From Serinus canaria (taxonomy: Eukaryota > Chordata > Aves > Passeriformes > Fringillidae): a DNA stretch of 64,000 bases. Positions 1 through 40,250 of this stretch are shown here, piece by piece (position 1 is the first letter of the stretch; the number at the start of each line of letters is the position of its first letter). The notes below the pieces were generated by a model. It worked only from the letters and a program-made list of their open reading frames with translations, ran no database searches and was not told where the DNA came from. Position numbers and translations under genes: made by a program. Location of the stretch: assembly GCF_022539315.1 (NCBI RefSeq), contig NC_066314.1, forward strand, positions 52,885,180-52,949,179. The letters run 5' to 3'.

Positions 1-170
1 TAAATATAAATGTTGCAGAGATAACAGACAAGGTAATTTTCCCATAAAATTTTGCTTCAGCAAGTGGAAAACCATGAAATGTTTTTTATTGTGTAAAATT
101 TTGTTTGAAACTTGTAATGCAATTAACATACTTAGCCATTAATCAACAATCAACAACCATACAAAGCCTT

Positions 171-559
171 ATTTTATTTTTTTTTTAATCACTCAGTCTT
201 TAAAACTGGGTAAACTCTAAAGTGCTCCTGAGGAATTTGAGTCTGAACTATGACCAAATCTTTAATCATCATGAAAATCTCCATCAGGGCAGATTTCCAA
301 CAACAAAAAGCGTATACAGAACTAATTTATTTGATTACTGAGTCCCAGGGCATGATTTTCAAAACAAAGCAAATCCTGGAAGATTCCAAGCAGTTTCCCA
401 AGCACTTCAGTATGTGCACGCTGTGTGCAACAGTCTTTCCTAATGATCTTGCCAAGTCTTGATGATGTCTTCAAAGACACTGAGTAGCTTCTGCTTCACA
501 GAAATCAACAAGGATTTAAAATATTCAGCTACATTAGGTCTTATATTTGTTCTGTACAT
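171..559 (-). pseudogene. Possible decayed coding fragment (unidentified)
   Basis: Read on the minus strand, an open frame of 39 codons starts at 559 and ends in TAG at 440-442. A shift of frame near 450 then gives a second open frame of about 40 codons, one TAA, and about 38 more codons to a TGA at 193-195. An A-rich tract (A10 TAAAATAA on the minus strand) follows at 168-187. The translations look protein-like (EYFKSLL, KQKLLSVFEDIIKTW, AHSVHILKCLGNCLES) but I do not recognise the parent. A frameshift, an internal stop and a 3' A-rich tail suggest a retro-pseudogene, which is rare in birds. It could equally be chance open frame in AT-rich DNA. Confidence 0.22.
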
Positions 560-613
560 TTCTGCACATGCAAACATATTTTGCACATTTTTGGTATTGT
601 ACAAGCACGTTTA

Positions 614-3600
614 ACTCCTGAGTAGCCTTGATGAACATACCCGCCCTATCAGTTTTTGCTGTTTGCTGACATACACCTCCTGAAAATTTGCTGACACAAA
701 GGAAAAATCCCATGCTGAAAAGCTTACTATGGGTAATTGCAGGTTTTTTTCCCAAAGCTAAACATTGGCTTTATGAAAAGAGATCAGAACTGAAAGGCAA
801 AAAAATCAGAAAATGAAGCTTAATGTATAAAATGTGCTCCAAACAAAGTAAGCACTGGTGCTAGGATACTTTTCCCCAAATGAACAAGAAATTAATAATT
901 TGCAAGGTACTTCTCTGACTGGGGTACAAAAATTAATGGGTAATGCTTTGTGTCACTGTTTCCAACAACATAAAGCCCAGAGGAACGCACCGTGTTGCAA
1001 AATTTAACACTGATGTTGGCATTTCCTAGATCATACTAGACCTATCTCAAAGAGGTCAGCCTAATAATTTTATGGATACCAAAAATCTTGATTGTAAGTA
1101 TTTGCACTTGAAATTCTACACCGGCAATTAATTAAGTGGTTATTAAAACTCATTTTTATGAATTCATGGTAATAATGTGAAGCTGATTTATGAAGATACC
1201 ATCTTTGTCTGTGTTATAGCACACCTTCACGACCATTCATGTCCCTGCCTTTCTTATTGCTATGAAATCTAAACTAAATCCCACCTCTTCCCTCCCAGCT
1301 CTTCTTTATACAGCTCTTCTTATATGGTGACAACAGTCACCTCCTCTTGTGATTTTTCCCTTTCATTACATAACATTTCAGTTGTCTGTGAAGTAAATGG
1401 AGGTCTATTATTTTGTCACTAGGTTAAGAATTGTGTTTGGAGATGAAGGTGTGCCAGCTAAGTAAACTTTGGTGCTTTGCACTTGCATTGTTGAACTGTC
1501 TATGTTGTGTGTGTACAGGGAATAGAGCTACAGGTTATTACAAATTGCTTACCCAGGAAAACCAGACATTTTGCCATAAGCTTGTATGTCAGTGGTTAAA
1601 TACCAAGTGTACTGTTCAAGTTGGAGAGGATTTTGGATCATGAACCAAGATGTGAAGTTCCATGAACTCCAACAATGCTTTAATCTAGTTCCAAATTTTG
1701 CATTATAGGACCATTTTGATGCCAGCTGTTACAATAGGAGTTGATAGCACCCTATTTATTGTATGGAATTTGTGCAGCTTCCATCAAGTCATGGGAATAC
1801 TACCCACACATTCATTTCTCCTACTGTGAGAGGTAGTGTTATCATTCCTTTAGCGAGGACTGTCAATACTTCTTGTTTGTGGGTTTGCTCAGCTGAAACT
1901 GAGCTGCACATAAACCTGTAAAATCCTTGTGTTGCTACATGACCTATCAAACTGGGCAGTTAATCTTTCTGAAAGAAACTGCCAATTCAAAAAAGAAAAC
2001 AAGATATTAACAACAGACATTTCAGAACAACAGCTCCTGCAGTAGTTAAATGATGCATTTTAGTCCAACAAAATTATGAGGTTTAATTGTTTTATTGTAC
2101 AATTCAAAGAAGGAATATTTTAAAGAAATGTAGCAATGAAATTTTGTAGATTTTCTGTGAGATCATTGGAAGATATGTAGCTGCATACCCATGAAAGTAG
2201 GCAATAACAATATTTTAAGAATAAGCCGCAAAGCAAAATCTTTTAGCTTTCTTAATGAAATCTGGAATTACTGTACATCATTCTTTTTAAACCCACAGTA
2301 CCACAGATACTAGAGAAGGAACTTCTTGTATAAACATATTGTCCCACTTTGTTAATAGAACTTTTTGATGAATTTTACTTGTTTAGCTTTTAATACTTCA
2401 GAGCAAAAAAAGTCACTAACTCCCTTGGCTGATTATTCCATGATCTAATAAATCAACACACACTCCACATGATACCATCATGAGAAGAATTTTTACTGAA
2501 GCAGACAAGTACTCCTGTAGCTTTTTCACCCCACAGAAAAGAAATTATAGGAACTGACTAGTGATTTTTCTTTGTGGAACTTTCTTTGCAAAACAGAAGT
2601 GTGGTGGTTTATATTAATGTAAAGGTTTTTATTTTCATTTCAGTTTATTCCACTCAGTGCCACCTACACTTATGGGACCACCAAGAGCCTTGAATAAAGG
2701 ACAGGATATAATTGTGCTACACAGGACTAAATCAGGGAATGAATAATGGTATGAGGGTCATAATGCAAGCCCTTGTGTAACTTTACTCTGTGGGGGGATT
2801 GTGTTGTGCCAATCCAAATTCCTTGGGGACTGGCACTATTTACCTCTTGCAGCACCTCTCCTTCCTGTGCCCCCTGAACAGGGATGGAACAGCAGGACTG
2901 CAGCAGTTCTTGTCCTTAAAGTACTTTGCAGCTTTTGAAATATCCTGAGGAAGATGTTGGGAGCCTGGGAGTAAAAGCCTACTGATAGCTGCTGCAGTTC
3001 TTTTGTAGGAAAGCGTAAAAAAGAGATATGATATCTCACTGAGATGTGGACATTTGCATGTCTACTCTATTTTTAACTGTCTGCAAGGTGACTGCAGGCC
3101 ATTACTTTTCTTAATCATTGCCTATGACCTCTCTGACATAGTCATAACTTGGCTATAAGAAATATTTTTCCATTTTTTTCTTCCTTGTTCTCCTGACAGG
3201 AACATCATGTATTATTACACACCAATGTTCTTTGTGTTGCTGGGGTTTAAACCTGACCTAATTTGCAATGATGAATTATTGCCATGCTGTCTTCTCTTGC
3301 TTTTGCTATTCCTGTCGTTTTTGTGGTAATTTTCACTTCCTTTCTGGTCTTTTTAGCACCTTGAATTTTTGTTTTCAAGGTCTTCTCCATACCTCTGACC
3401 AGCAGATTTGTTGTAGCTTCCAAATAATATTGAAATTGAAACATTTTTAGTAATAGAAGAGCAAGATTTTTAAGAAATGGCTAAGTAGAGTGAGCTGCTT
3501 TAATAATACTTGGCAAAGGGGGTGAAATGGATTTCCAATAAGTCATTAATGTTTTTTAACCCCATTACTAGCATGAAATAAACTAAAACTTAATGCTAGT

Positions 3601-3799
3601 TATCCACATGATCTTTTACTGCCACAGCAGAGTCAAAGGGAATGCCTTGCCAACAGCCTTGGTAGAGAGGGCAAAGGTGAAGGTGAGGGGTTCTGTCCCC
3701 TCAAGCTGTAAATGGCTGGAGCACTGCTGAGGACACTGCAAGCATCTCAGATCCAAAAATGGCTCCTGGGTGGCCTTGGTGGCCATGACTACACGAAAG
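614..3799. other. Intergenic, no gene recognised
   Basis: Only short open frames are present and none has recognisable domains or supporting splice sites. In human the divergent neighbour on this side is WASHC4; I looked for its N-terminal exon on the minus strand and did not find it, so its start probably lies further left. Confidence 0.6.
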
Positions 3800-4224
3800 A
3801 CAAGGAGTGACTGGAGAGGGTGCACTGGAGAGCCACAAAGATGATGAAGGGTCTGGAGCAAGAGCTGTGGGAGCTGGGTCTGTTTCAATCTAGAGAAGAG
3901 TGAGAGGGGATCTCATTAAAGCCTACGAATACCTCAAAGAGGGCGCTTATAGGGTGGTGCCGGACTCTTTTCAGTGGTGCCTAGCAACGAGGAGCCATGG
4001 CCATAAACTAAAACACGAGAAGTTTCACCTCAACGTGAGGAAGAACTGTACATTGAGGGTGGCAGAGCACTCGAACAGGCTGCCCAGAGAGTCTCTCCCC
4101 ATTGACATATTCAAAGCTCATCTGGACGCGTTCCTGTGTGACCTGCTCTAGGTGACCCTGCCTTGGCAGGGGGGCTGGACTGGATGATCTCCAGAGGACC
4201 CTTCCAAACCTAACGATTCTGTGA
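3800..4224 (+). repeat. CR1 LINE, 3'-end copy
   Basis: The segment carries the typical avian CR1 3' region in sense orientation: the ordered landmarks ggagagccacaaagatgatg, GATCTCATTAAAGC, AACAGGCTGCCCAGAG, GGACTGGATGATCTCCAGAG and CTTCCAAACCTAACGATTCT, ending in TGTGAC. It is 5'-truncated, as most CR1 copies are. It stops about 90 bp before the CCCCT repeat and about 410 bp before the ALDH1L2 start codon, directly against the CpG-rich promoter. The 5' limit is approximate. Confidence 0.9.
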
Positions 4225-4310
4225 CGCCACCCCACAGGTCCCTGCCCTGCTGCCCGAAGGCATCAGGGGGAGGGCTCGGCCGCCACACTGGGATCGGGGA
4301 GCAGCGGCGC

Positions 4311-4436
4311 TCCCCTCCCCTCCCCTCCCCTCCCCTCCCCTCCCCTCCCCTCCCCTCCCCCCTCCCCTCCCCTCCCCTCCCCTCCCCTCCCCCTCCCCTC
4401 CCCTCCCCTCCCCCTCCCCTCCCCTCCCCTCCCCTC
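4311..4436. repeat. (CCCCT)n pentanucleotide repeat in the ALDH1L2 promoter
   Basis: About 125 bp of nearly uninterrupted CCCCT units, with a few extra-C variants, sit about 200 bp upstream of the ALDH1L2 start codon. The opposite strand is a run of AGGGG units, a sequence class able to form G-quadruplexes, with i-motifs on this strand. Long antisense and sense open frames across it are by-products of the repeat. Confidence 0.95.
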
Positions 4437-4596
4437 TGAGGTCCCATCTCTCTACCCCCGCCCCTCCCCGGCGCCGAGGGGGCGGCGGGCGCGGCAGGTG
4501 CGGGGCGGCTCCGCTCCCCCCGGTGGCCGCGGGCCCGGGCGGGGTTGCGCCGCCGCGGATGCAGGCGCTGGCCCGGCGCCAGCGGCATCGGCGCGG

Positions 4597-4605
4597 GTTG
4601 CATCA
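4597..4605 (-). promoter_or_regulatory. C/EBP-ATF response element (CARE/AARE) match
   Basis: Plus strand GTTGCATCA reads TGATGCAAC on the minus strand, a full match to the TGATGNAAN consensus bound by ATF4-C/EBP heterodimers. It ends 31 bases before the ALDH1L2 ATG. ALDH1L2 is a known ATF4-responsive mitochondrial folate gene, which makes the match meaningful, though a 9-mer with two free positions can also occur by chance. Confidence 0.55.
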
Positions 4606-4636
4606 GACGGCTCCGTGTTGGCCGAACGGACGCAAG

Positions 4637-34034
<29,398 letters not shown>

Positions 34035-36110
34035 AGTAACAGCTTCACTTTGGAAGCAGACTTTCAGCTGAGTTTGAATCCTGATTACTACACGAAGCGC
34101 TTGATACCACATCTATGATACGCTGTCTGCAGTGCTACAACCAAAAAACAAAGTAAAATACTCATTCCATGGATAAGTTTCTATAAATTAGGTCCAGATT
34201 TTAATCTGACAGACAATGGCTTTTTGAAATCACCCTGAAGTTATTTAAATTATGTAGCAGCAACAGTTGGTAGCTCAATTTCTCCCGTCAAACCCCCACC
34301 AAAACCCCCCAAAGAATATGGTTCAGTTTATGTTTTTTAAATAGAACTTATTCTAAGTTCTCACACACCTACTTAATATTTCTGTGACATAATGTTTACA
34401 TGGTCATATTAAATCCCTAGTCATTAGGTTTTCAAAGTTGAACTAGAATATACTGATTATGCCATTTTTGCTATAAACTAGTTCAGGTTTTATGGTAGCA
34501 ATTAAACACTCTGCTCTGGTGACTTTTCAGCAGTACAGAAAACCTTTGTGCCATAGGAAATAAATCAATGCAAGGAAGTGCACTTACTATGATCTCTGTA
34601 TAGTACATACAGAGTTCAATATTGGTGTTAAACTATGCATATCAAGCTAAAGTTACTGAAAATATTTTCTACGTTTTTGTTGATAGAGAATGTGTGATCT
34701 GCCTACAGTTTGAAAGGTGGTTACATTAATGGATTAAAATCACATTTTGTGTCTGTGCACATGGACTGTAATCACTGTTTTCATACTGTATGATTATTAC
34801 TTTGTATTTCACACTTTTGGGTTCTTTTTAATCTCTGGGAAAATGCTTTGTTAAATGACCAAGGTCAGATGTTGGCTTTCAAACTTTTTTCAGTTTGGAA
34901 GAAATTTTTTATGGATTGAGACCTTATTTAACTAAGCCGTTTAAGACTCCTTGCTCTTAGAATGCAAAAACACCCAAAGCTTCATTTATCTGTGGGCTGC
35001 TATTATAGGTAGCAGTCTGATTCTTTGATCCCTTCCCCTTCACTAAAATACTCCATGGTTTAATCAGTAAATCATGTTTCCATCTTATATTTGAGCCACA
35101 TTGTAAAAGAAAGACTAAAATCCCTGTTATTTCTTACCACAAATACTACAGAAACAGGTATTAAAACTAGAACTTTAAGTACAGGATTCAAAATAAATGC
35201 TGTAAATAACTGTAGGTTTCAAGTAATGACATTAAGTTTATTATTTGAGCAAATACAGTATAGAAAATTTTACTTTAATGGTGAAGAAAATACGAAGTTC
35301 CTTTAAGAAACAATGACATCCAGGAGCATGACAGATACTTCTGAAATCCAGACTGATCTATAAAGTAAATGTAATAGCCCAAACCATTGTATTTGATCAA
35401 TCCAAGGTAAATAGAAATGGGACACATTTTCACTGATTCTGGTTTCACAATTGTGTCAAGCCAACTTAAGTACAGGCCAGCTGAAAATTCATCTTTTCAT
35501 CCTTCTGTCAGTGACAGTTAACAAAATGGAGATTGGAAACGTGGCACGGAAATTGGGGGATGAGAAATGTAGCTTAAAGCCATCTTAACACCCCAAAGGC
35601 AGCCCTGATCCTTTGAGTATGGAGGGTGTTTGCACGACAGCCAAAATGTTTTCCCAGAGGAGCCTGTAAGCTCCCCGTGCTGGTGTGGAGCTCAGTGCAG
35701 GCACACAGGGTAAGTAAAAGTAACCCTTTGCTGAACTCTCTGCTCATGGCTGTCCTTACCCAGGCTGGCTCACCTGGAAATGAGCTCAGCCACGGCTCCA
35801 GTGTTGAGCAGTTAATGCAATGCCATTAACGCAATGTAGACATACCTCTAGGGTACTTAAAGATAATGTTTAAAAGTAAAGAGAGTATACATAGAAGTAC
35901 ATGGAAAGCTTTTTTCATAGTTGATTCTTTCTTGCCCTTGAAGCAAAAACTTCTATCTTCCTGTAGAAAAAAGTCTTTCTTCAACAAAGCAACAGAACAA
36001 GAATTTTCAACTTTAAAGTGCCCCTTTACTCTAGATGTTTTTCTTGGTGTAATCTACTATGAAGTGCATTTCCCTGTTATTTGATGAATAAAATTGCACT
36101 TAATTCTTCA
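34035..36110 (+). other. ALDH1L2: Presumed ALDH1L2 3' UTR / convergent interval
   Basis: The 2.26 kb between the ALDH1L2 stop and the NOPCHAP1 stop holds plus-strand AATAAA signals at 34559, 35192 and 36087 and a minus-strand AATAAA at 35237-35242. Which are used cannot be told from sequence; the last plus signal and the minus signal would give overlapping 3' UTRs. No coding sequence is seen. Confidence 0.45.
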
Positions 36111-36291
36111 GAAACCCAGCTTTCCCCAGCCATGAGTGGATCCTGAACTCTCCACCATGTAAACTATAGCATTTCACAGGAACCTGAGAGATGCTACACT
36201 GGGAAACAAAGTAGTTTTAAGGGACAACTCTTTGAAGTGAGAAAACATGATTTGGTTGGTTTGGGATTTTTTAAAGTAAAATAAAATGGAT

Positions 36292-36477
36292 TTACTCATT
36301 TCCTTTGCTGTCCAAAATTTCTATTTTGCCCTTTTCTCCCTTTTGTTTAGGAAACTTAATGTTGTCTACTGTCACTTCATCAATTACTGAGTCATCTTCA
36401 TCAGATTCTGAGTCATCTTCTGAAGTCAGCAACTCTTCATCTATATCAGAATCACTCAGTTCAACTACAGCCACATT
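36292..36477 (-). CDS. NOPCHAP1: NOPCHAP1 exon 4 (residues 99-159 and stop)
   Basis: Encodes NVAVVELSDSDIDEELL, the acidic Ser-rich tract, and the conserved EVTVDNIKFP end. Acceptor is T10-CCAG, with a (TG)n tract 41 bases further upstream. Confidence 0.95.
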   Translation of the reverse strand, partial: NVAVVELSDSDIDEELLTSEDDSESDEDDSVIDEVTVDNIKFPKQKGEKGKIEILDSKGNE

Positions 36478-36518
36478 CTGGAAAAAAAAAAGATCTTGGT
36501 TTACACATTATATATACT

Positions 36519-36576
<58 letters not shown>

Positions 36577-37753
36577 CAGCACTTCTCTCACTGGAGTAAA
36601 ACAAAGTAAACACACTAAACAGCCTGCTACCATAAGAAAATCGCAACCACAATAATAAAGACTTTTGTGTTTTCCTAAGGTTTTAGAAATATCATGAAGA
36701 GATTAATAAAAACTACTGGCCTATAGGAAATCTAAGGACATATTTATATCACTATCAAAGAAACAACTGAGTCAATAGCTGAACTCAGATTGTCTAAATC
36801 AGGTATTTAAACTGACAAGCAGCAGGCATCAAAACTAATTTTCAGTAAAAAATTCAAATTAAAATATTTAGTGTGTGAGGGGTCATAACAAAATTACAAA
36901 CTCTTGTAATATATATATTAATATAGTTTATATCTTACAATGTAGTAGTATTCAGGGCACTACAACTACACTAAAATAACAAGCAGTTTAAACCACCAGA
37001 ATATTTTTTAAAGAGATCTCATATATCCGTATTCAGAGCCATAATTTTTGATATCAGCTTAGCCAGAAGGCATTTAGCTGGGTGATGCACACATATCACC
37101 TTCAAAATTAAGTCTTCTTATATAAGCATGTGGCGGCAGCACTTCAGTTAAAACAGAAATAAAATATTTATGTGACTGCAAATAAATAGACAAATAGCAG
37201 CAAAAAAGGATCACAACAACACTAACAACTTTTCTAAACCCAAGATCTAGTCATTCCTAAAAATACCAACAGAGAAGAGCTGAAAGCCAGTTATTATTCT
37301 TACACTAAAGCCTTCTGTTATGCCTTACTAGGCCTTATATTGTCCAGTTTCTAAACATGGTCACCTAGATGACATTTAAAATACAATTTGTAACTTTTGG
37401 TTCAAAATTGTAGATTCAAAAGCATGTCTTATTCCAGTCTTAAACTGCTTTATTCCCTGTGATTAAATTCCGCAAGTATGATGGTAAAGACATCACAGAA
37501 AATGGTAATGACTTCACTTTATCTATCATATTATTCATTCTAAGATCAGAGTTATTTTAATCCCATCTAGATTGATGTTAAAATAAAAAAATATATTTAC
37601 CATTTCTATAACTTTTTCTGTTTCACTGTCTAGATGTTCAATATCAAACTGATGAGCGGGTGCTGTTACCATTTTTCTTTTCAGTTCATCATTTGCCTGG
37701 GCCAACTGTGGTAAAAAGCTCTGTACTTGGTCCAAAACTGAAAAGAAACAATT

Positions 37754-37788
<35 letters not shown>

Positions 37789-39513
37789 AAAGAGATGCTC
37801 GTTAGTATTCACATTTATACCTCAGATATTATCCTTTCTAACAGATTCCATTTCAACTGTAATTTCCAGTTGTCTACAATAATTAAGTCTAGACTGAAGG
37901 TCTCAAAGATGGAAAAATTAGCTGTAGCAGATGCCATGACAGACTAGGTCAACATAATTAACAAAAGAAACTCTGAAATTAAGATAGGGGAAGAGAGATG
38001 GAAGCTCCAGGTTGAAGTATAAAGCACTTATCCTCTCCAGCTCCAGTGGGACACCACAAGAATTTTAATGTAATTACTAGAATTAGGAGAACCACACTCA
38101 TAACCCTTCCTTGGAGGAAGACAATATTTTCACCTCCAGAATTTCTTCAAATAAACTGCTCTACACATGCAGATGAGCCAAACACTAGTTTTCTTTCTTA
38201 AAAAAGAGTTACTACTTCAGGTGAGCTCCACAAAGATCTAACAGGTATAATCTATCTTTGAAACACTGTCATCTTTGTAGAGACTTTTATCCAACAATGA
38301 ATTTGATGTAACAATCTTTGAATTTCAGCTCAATCACAAAACATAAAATAATTTGACAGGAGTCCTTTTTAAATTAAATGCTTTATTACAACAAATACAT
38401 CATACTGAGAAATTACTTCTAAAAAAGAGAAAGGAGACCAAGCAACAGCTCCGTACTAGGAAAGAACAATCTGTCCTTAAAACTTAGAGCTGTAATACCT
38501 AGCATTGCAAAGTCTAATTTTGCAGCAGCAGCAGTTATGTGACTCACCAGTGGGACATGGAACCGTAATGACAGGAGGACCTACCACCTCTAGAAAGTGA
38601 ACACAAAAGCTTCTCCCTTTTCAAGGAAAGCACCGCTGCAAAAGTTGCATCACAAATGTTACCTACTACTTCACACAATACCAGGGACAAACTCCTCCAT
38701 ACTTACCATTGCTCCTTGGCACCTTAACCGTCTGTAAAGTTGTGGCCTTCTTGCCGCTACATTTTGAATTAATCAGCAAAATGTCTTTCAGCCCTACAAA
38801 CAAACAAATGAGTATTGAAGTGCTTAAGCTGACAAGTTCTCCATAACTGCCATCTGCTTTTGCTGCTCTTGGAAGAAATATTAGGCTACACAGGCCAGGG
38901 GTCTCAGCCTGCAGGTCACCTTTCACACACTCCCTGAGTTTAAGCTAAAGTTCCTTAAGAAGTTTTTGAGACAAATTTTGATTAAACTAGAGTTATAACG
39001 CATAGAAAAACAACCTCCAATTCCCCTCTGCAAGGCACGGTGAGGTGGGATCTGAGGAGTGCCGGTCGCACTGATATAAATCCCGATGCCAATGACTATG
39101 GGCAACAACCCAAATGTATGCCAGGGAATTCGGCATTAATTATCCTTATTATCCTTATGACCACCAACGGAGCCATCCTCCCGGTATCATTGATTAAAGC
39201 GCAGCGTTCGGTCTTTTTAACTTTTTTCTTTGTTCTCAAAAAAACGTCGTCACGACTTCCCATAGCTTAACGTGGATTTCCCCGCTTATTTACTCAGCAT
39301 TACCCCTCCCCGGGAGGGCAGCTCTTCAATACACGCGGGATGCAATCACCAATGGGTCACCGGCGGCCCAACGACCCCTCCCTCGGGTTACCTGGCCGAG
39401 CCGAGCCGAGGCCCGGCTGGCTGCAGGCCAGTGCCGGACTCACCTGACCGGGGCCGCACGTCCAGTAGCTCCCGGGCCGCTGCCGGCCCCACCGCGCCGC
39501 CGGGCCCCGCCAT
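36292..39513 (-). CDS. NOPCHAP1: NOPCHAP1 (C12orf45), NOP protein chaperone 1 (4 coding exons, complete)
   Basis: Human NOPCHAP1 bridges NOP58 to the RUVBL1/RUVBL2 (R2TP) machinery during box C/D snoRNP assembly. Exons 39444-39513, 38707-38793, 37601-37737 and 36292-36477 join in phase to 480 nt (159 residues plus TAA; human 185). The N-terminus is Ala/Gly-rich and shorter than human. The conserved core is ILLINSKCSGKKATTLQTVK and LDQVQSFLPQLAQANDELKR. The C-terminal half is an acidic, Ser-rich stretch (SEDDSESDEDDS) of casein-kinase-2 type, then EVTVDNIKFPKQKGEKGKIE. The gene is convergent with ALDH1L2 and divergent from SLC41A2, as in human. The start is the first ATG of a Kozak-like context inside a CpG island; the frame is also open upstream, so a longer N-terminus cannot be excluded. 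Confidence 0.93.
36519..36574. repeat. (CA)n microsatellite
   Basis: Twenty-seven or so CA dinucleotides with one AAAC interruption, in NOPCHAP1 intron 3. On the transcribed strand it is (TG)n close to the exon 4 acceptor. Confidence 0.97.
37601..37737 (-). CDS. NOPCHAP1: NOPCHAP1 exon 3 (residues 53-98)
   Basis: Encodes LDQVQSFLPQLAQANDELKR, then KMVTAPAHQFDIEHLDSETE and KVIEM. Acceptor TTTCTTTTCAG, donor GTAAAT, phase 0 exit. Confidence 0.96.
37757..37785. repeat. (AT)n dinucleotide repeat
   Basis: About fourteen AT units, ending 20 bases upstream of NOPCHAP1 exon 3 on the transcribed strand. Confidence 0.95.
38707..38793 (-). CDS. NOPCHAP1: NOPCHAP1 exon 2 (residues 24-52)
   Basis: Encodes GLKDILLINSKCSGKKATTL and QTVKVPRSN, aligning with human DRLLINSQPKSRKTSTLQTV. 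Donor GTAAGT, acceptor TTTGTAG, phase 1 on both sides. Confidence 0.95.
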
Positions 39514-39700
39514 GCGCCCGCCCACACGGAAGTGGAGCGGCCCCCGTGCTCGGCGACGGCTCGCCCCCTGCCGGGCGGGAGGAACAGCGGCGCTGCCGCC
39601 CTTGCGCGACAGCGGGGACAAGCGACGCGGGGAGGTCGTCGTGACACGGACTGGACCTCCTGAAACACAACAAGGGCAAAGGCAGGGGGGCAGCGGTGTC
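39300..39700. promoter_or_regulatory. NOPCHAP1: CpG island promoter of NOPCHAP1
   Basis: Dense CpG around exon 1. An ETS-type site ACGGAAGTG at 39524-39532 lies about a dozen bases upstream of the start codon, and no TATA box is seen. Long open frames on both strands here reflect GC content. Confidence 0.7.
39444..39513 (-). CDS. NOPCHAP1: NOPCHAP1 exon 1 (residues 1-23)
   Basis: Encodes MAGPGGAVGPAAARELLDVR and PRS, ending in phase 1 at CAG|GTGAGT. This part is poorly conserved; the start was assigned from phase continuity with exon 2. Confidence 0.8.
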
Positions 39701-39759
39701 CTGGCGTGCATTTGGAAGGGGATGCCAGCAGGTTGAGCTTGGTGGTCCTGCTCCTTTGC

Positions 39760-40250
39760 TTAGCCCTGATGAGGCACATCTGGAGGGCTGTGTTCAGTTC
39801 TACGCTCCTCAGGACAAGAGGGATATGCAGCTCCTGGAGCGGGTCCAGCGGAGGCAACAACAGTGATTAAGGAACTGAAGAATCTCTTTAAGAGGAAGGG
39901 CTGAGGCAGCTGGAGGCCTGTTTAGCTTTGAGAAGAGATGACTGAGAGGAGATTTCATCAGTGGCAAGAGTGACAAGAGGATGGAACTGGGCTCTTCTTG
40001 GTGGTACCAAGACACAGGACAAGAGGCAGAAACTGATGCCCAGGAAGTTCCACCTGAACATGAGGAAGACCTTCTTTGCTGTGCAGTTGACCACACACTA
40101 GAACTGTTGCCCAGACACATTGTGGAGTATCCCATACTGGAGATATTCAAGAACTGTTTGGATACAATTCTGTGCAAATCCTGCTTAAGCAAGGAGGTTG
40201 GGCCAGATGATCCACTATGGTCCCTTCCAACCTGATTGATTCTGTGATTT
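39760..40250 (+). repeat. CR1 LINE, 3'-end copy
   Basis: Sense-orientation CR1 landmarks: AGGCACATCTGGAGGGCTGT, CCTCAGGACAAGAGGGATAT, AAGTTCCACCTGAACATGAG, GGTCCCTTCCAACCTGATTG, TTCTGTGATT. It begins about 250 bp upstream of the NOPCHAP1 start and is in the opposite orientation to that gene. Confidence 0.9.

Noticed and set aside
1..4600. WASHC4 first exon expected divergent from ALDH1L2
   Set aside because: No minus-strand sequence matching the WASHC4 N-terminus was found in this interval.
39272..39860. Overlapping open frames around the NOPCHAP1 promoter
   Set aside because: GC-rich shadows on both strands of exon 1 and of the adjoining CR1 copy.
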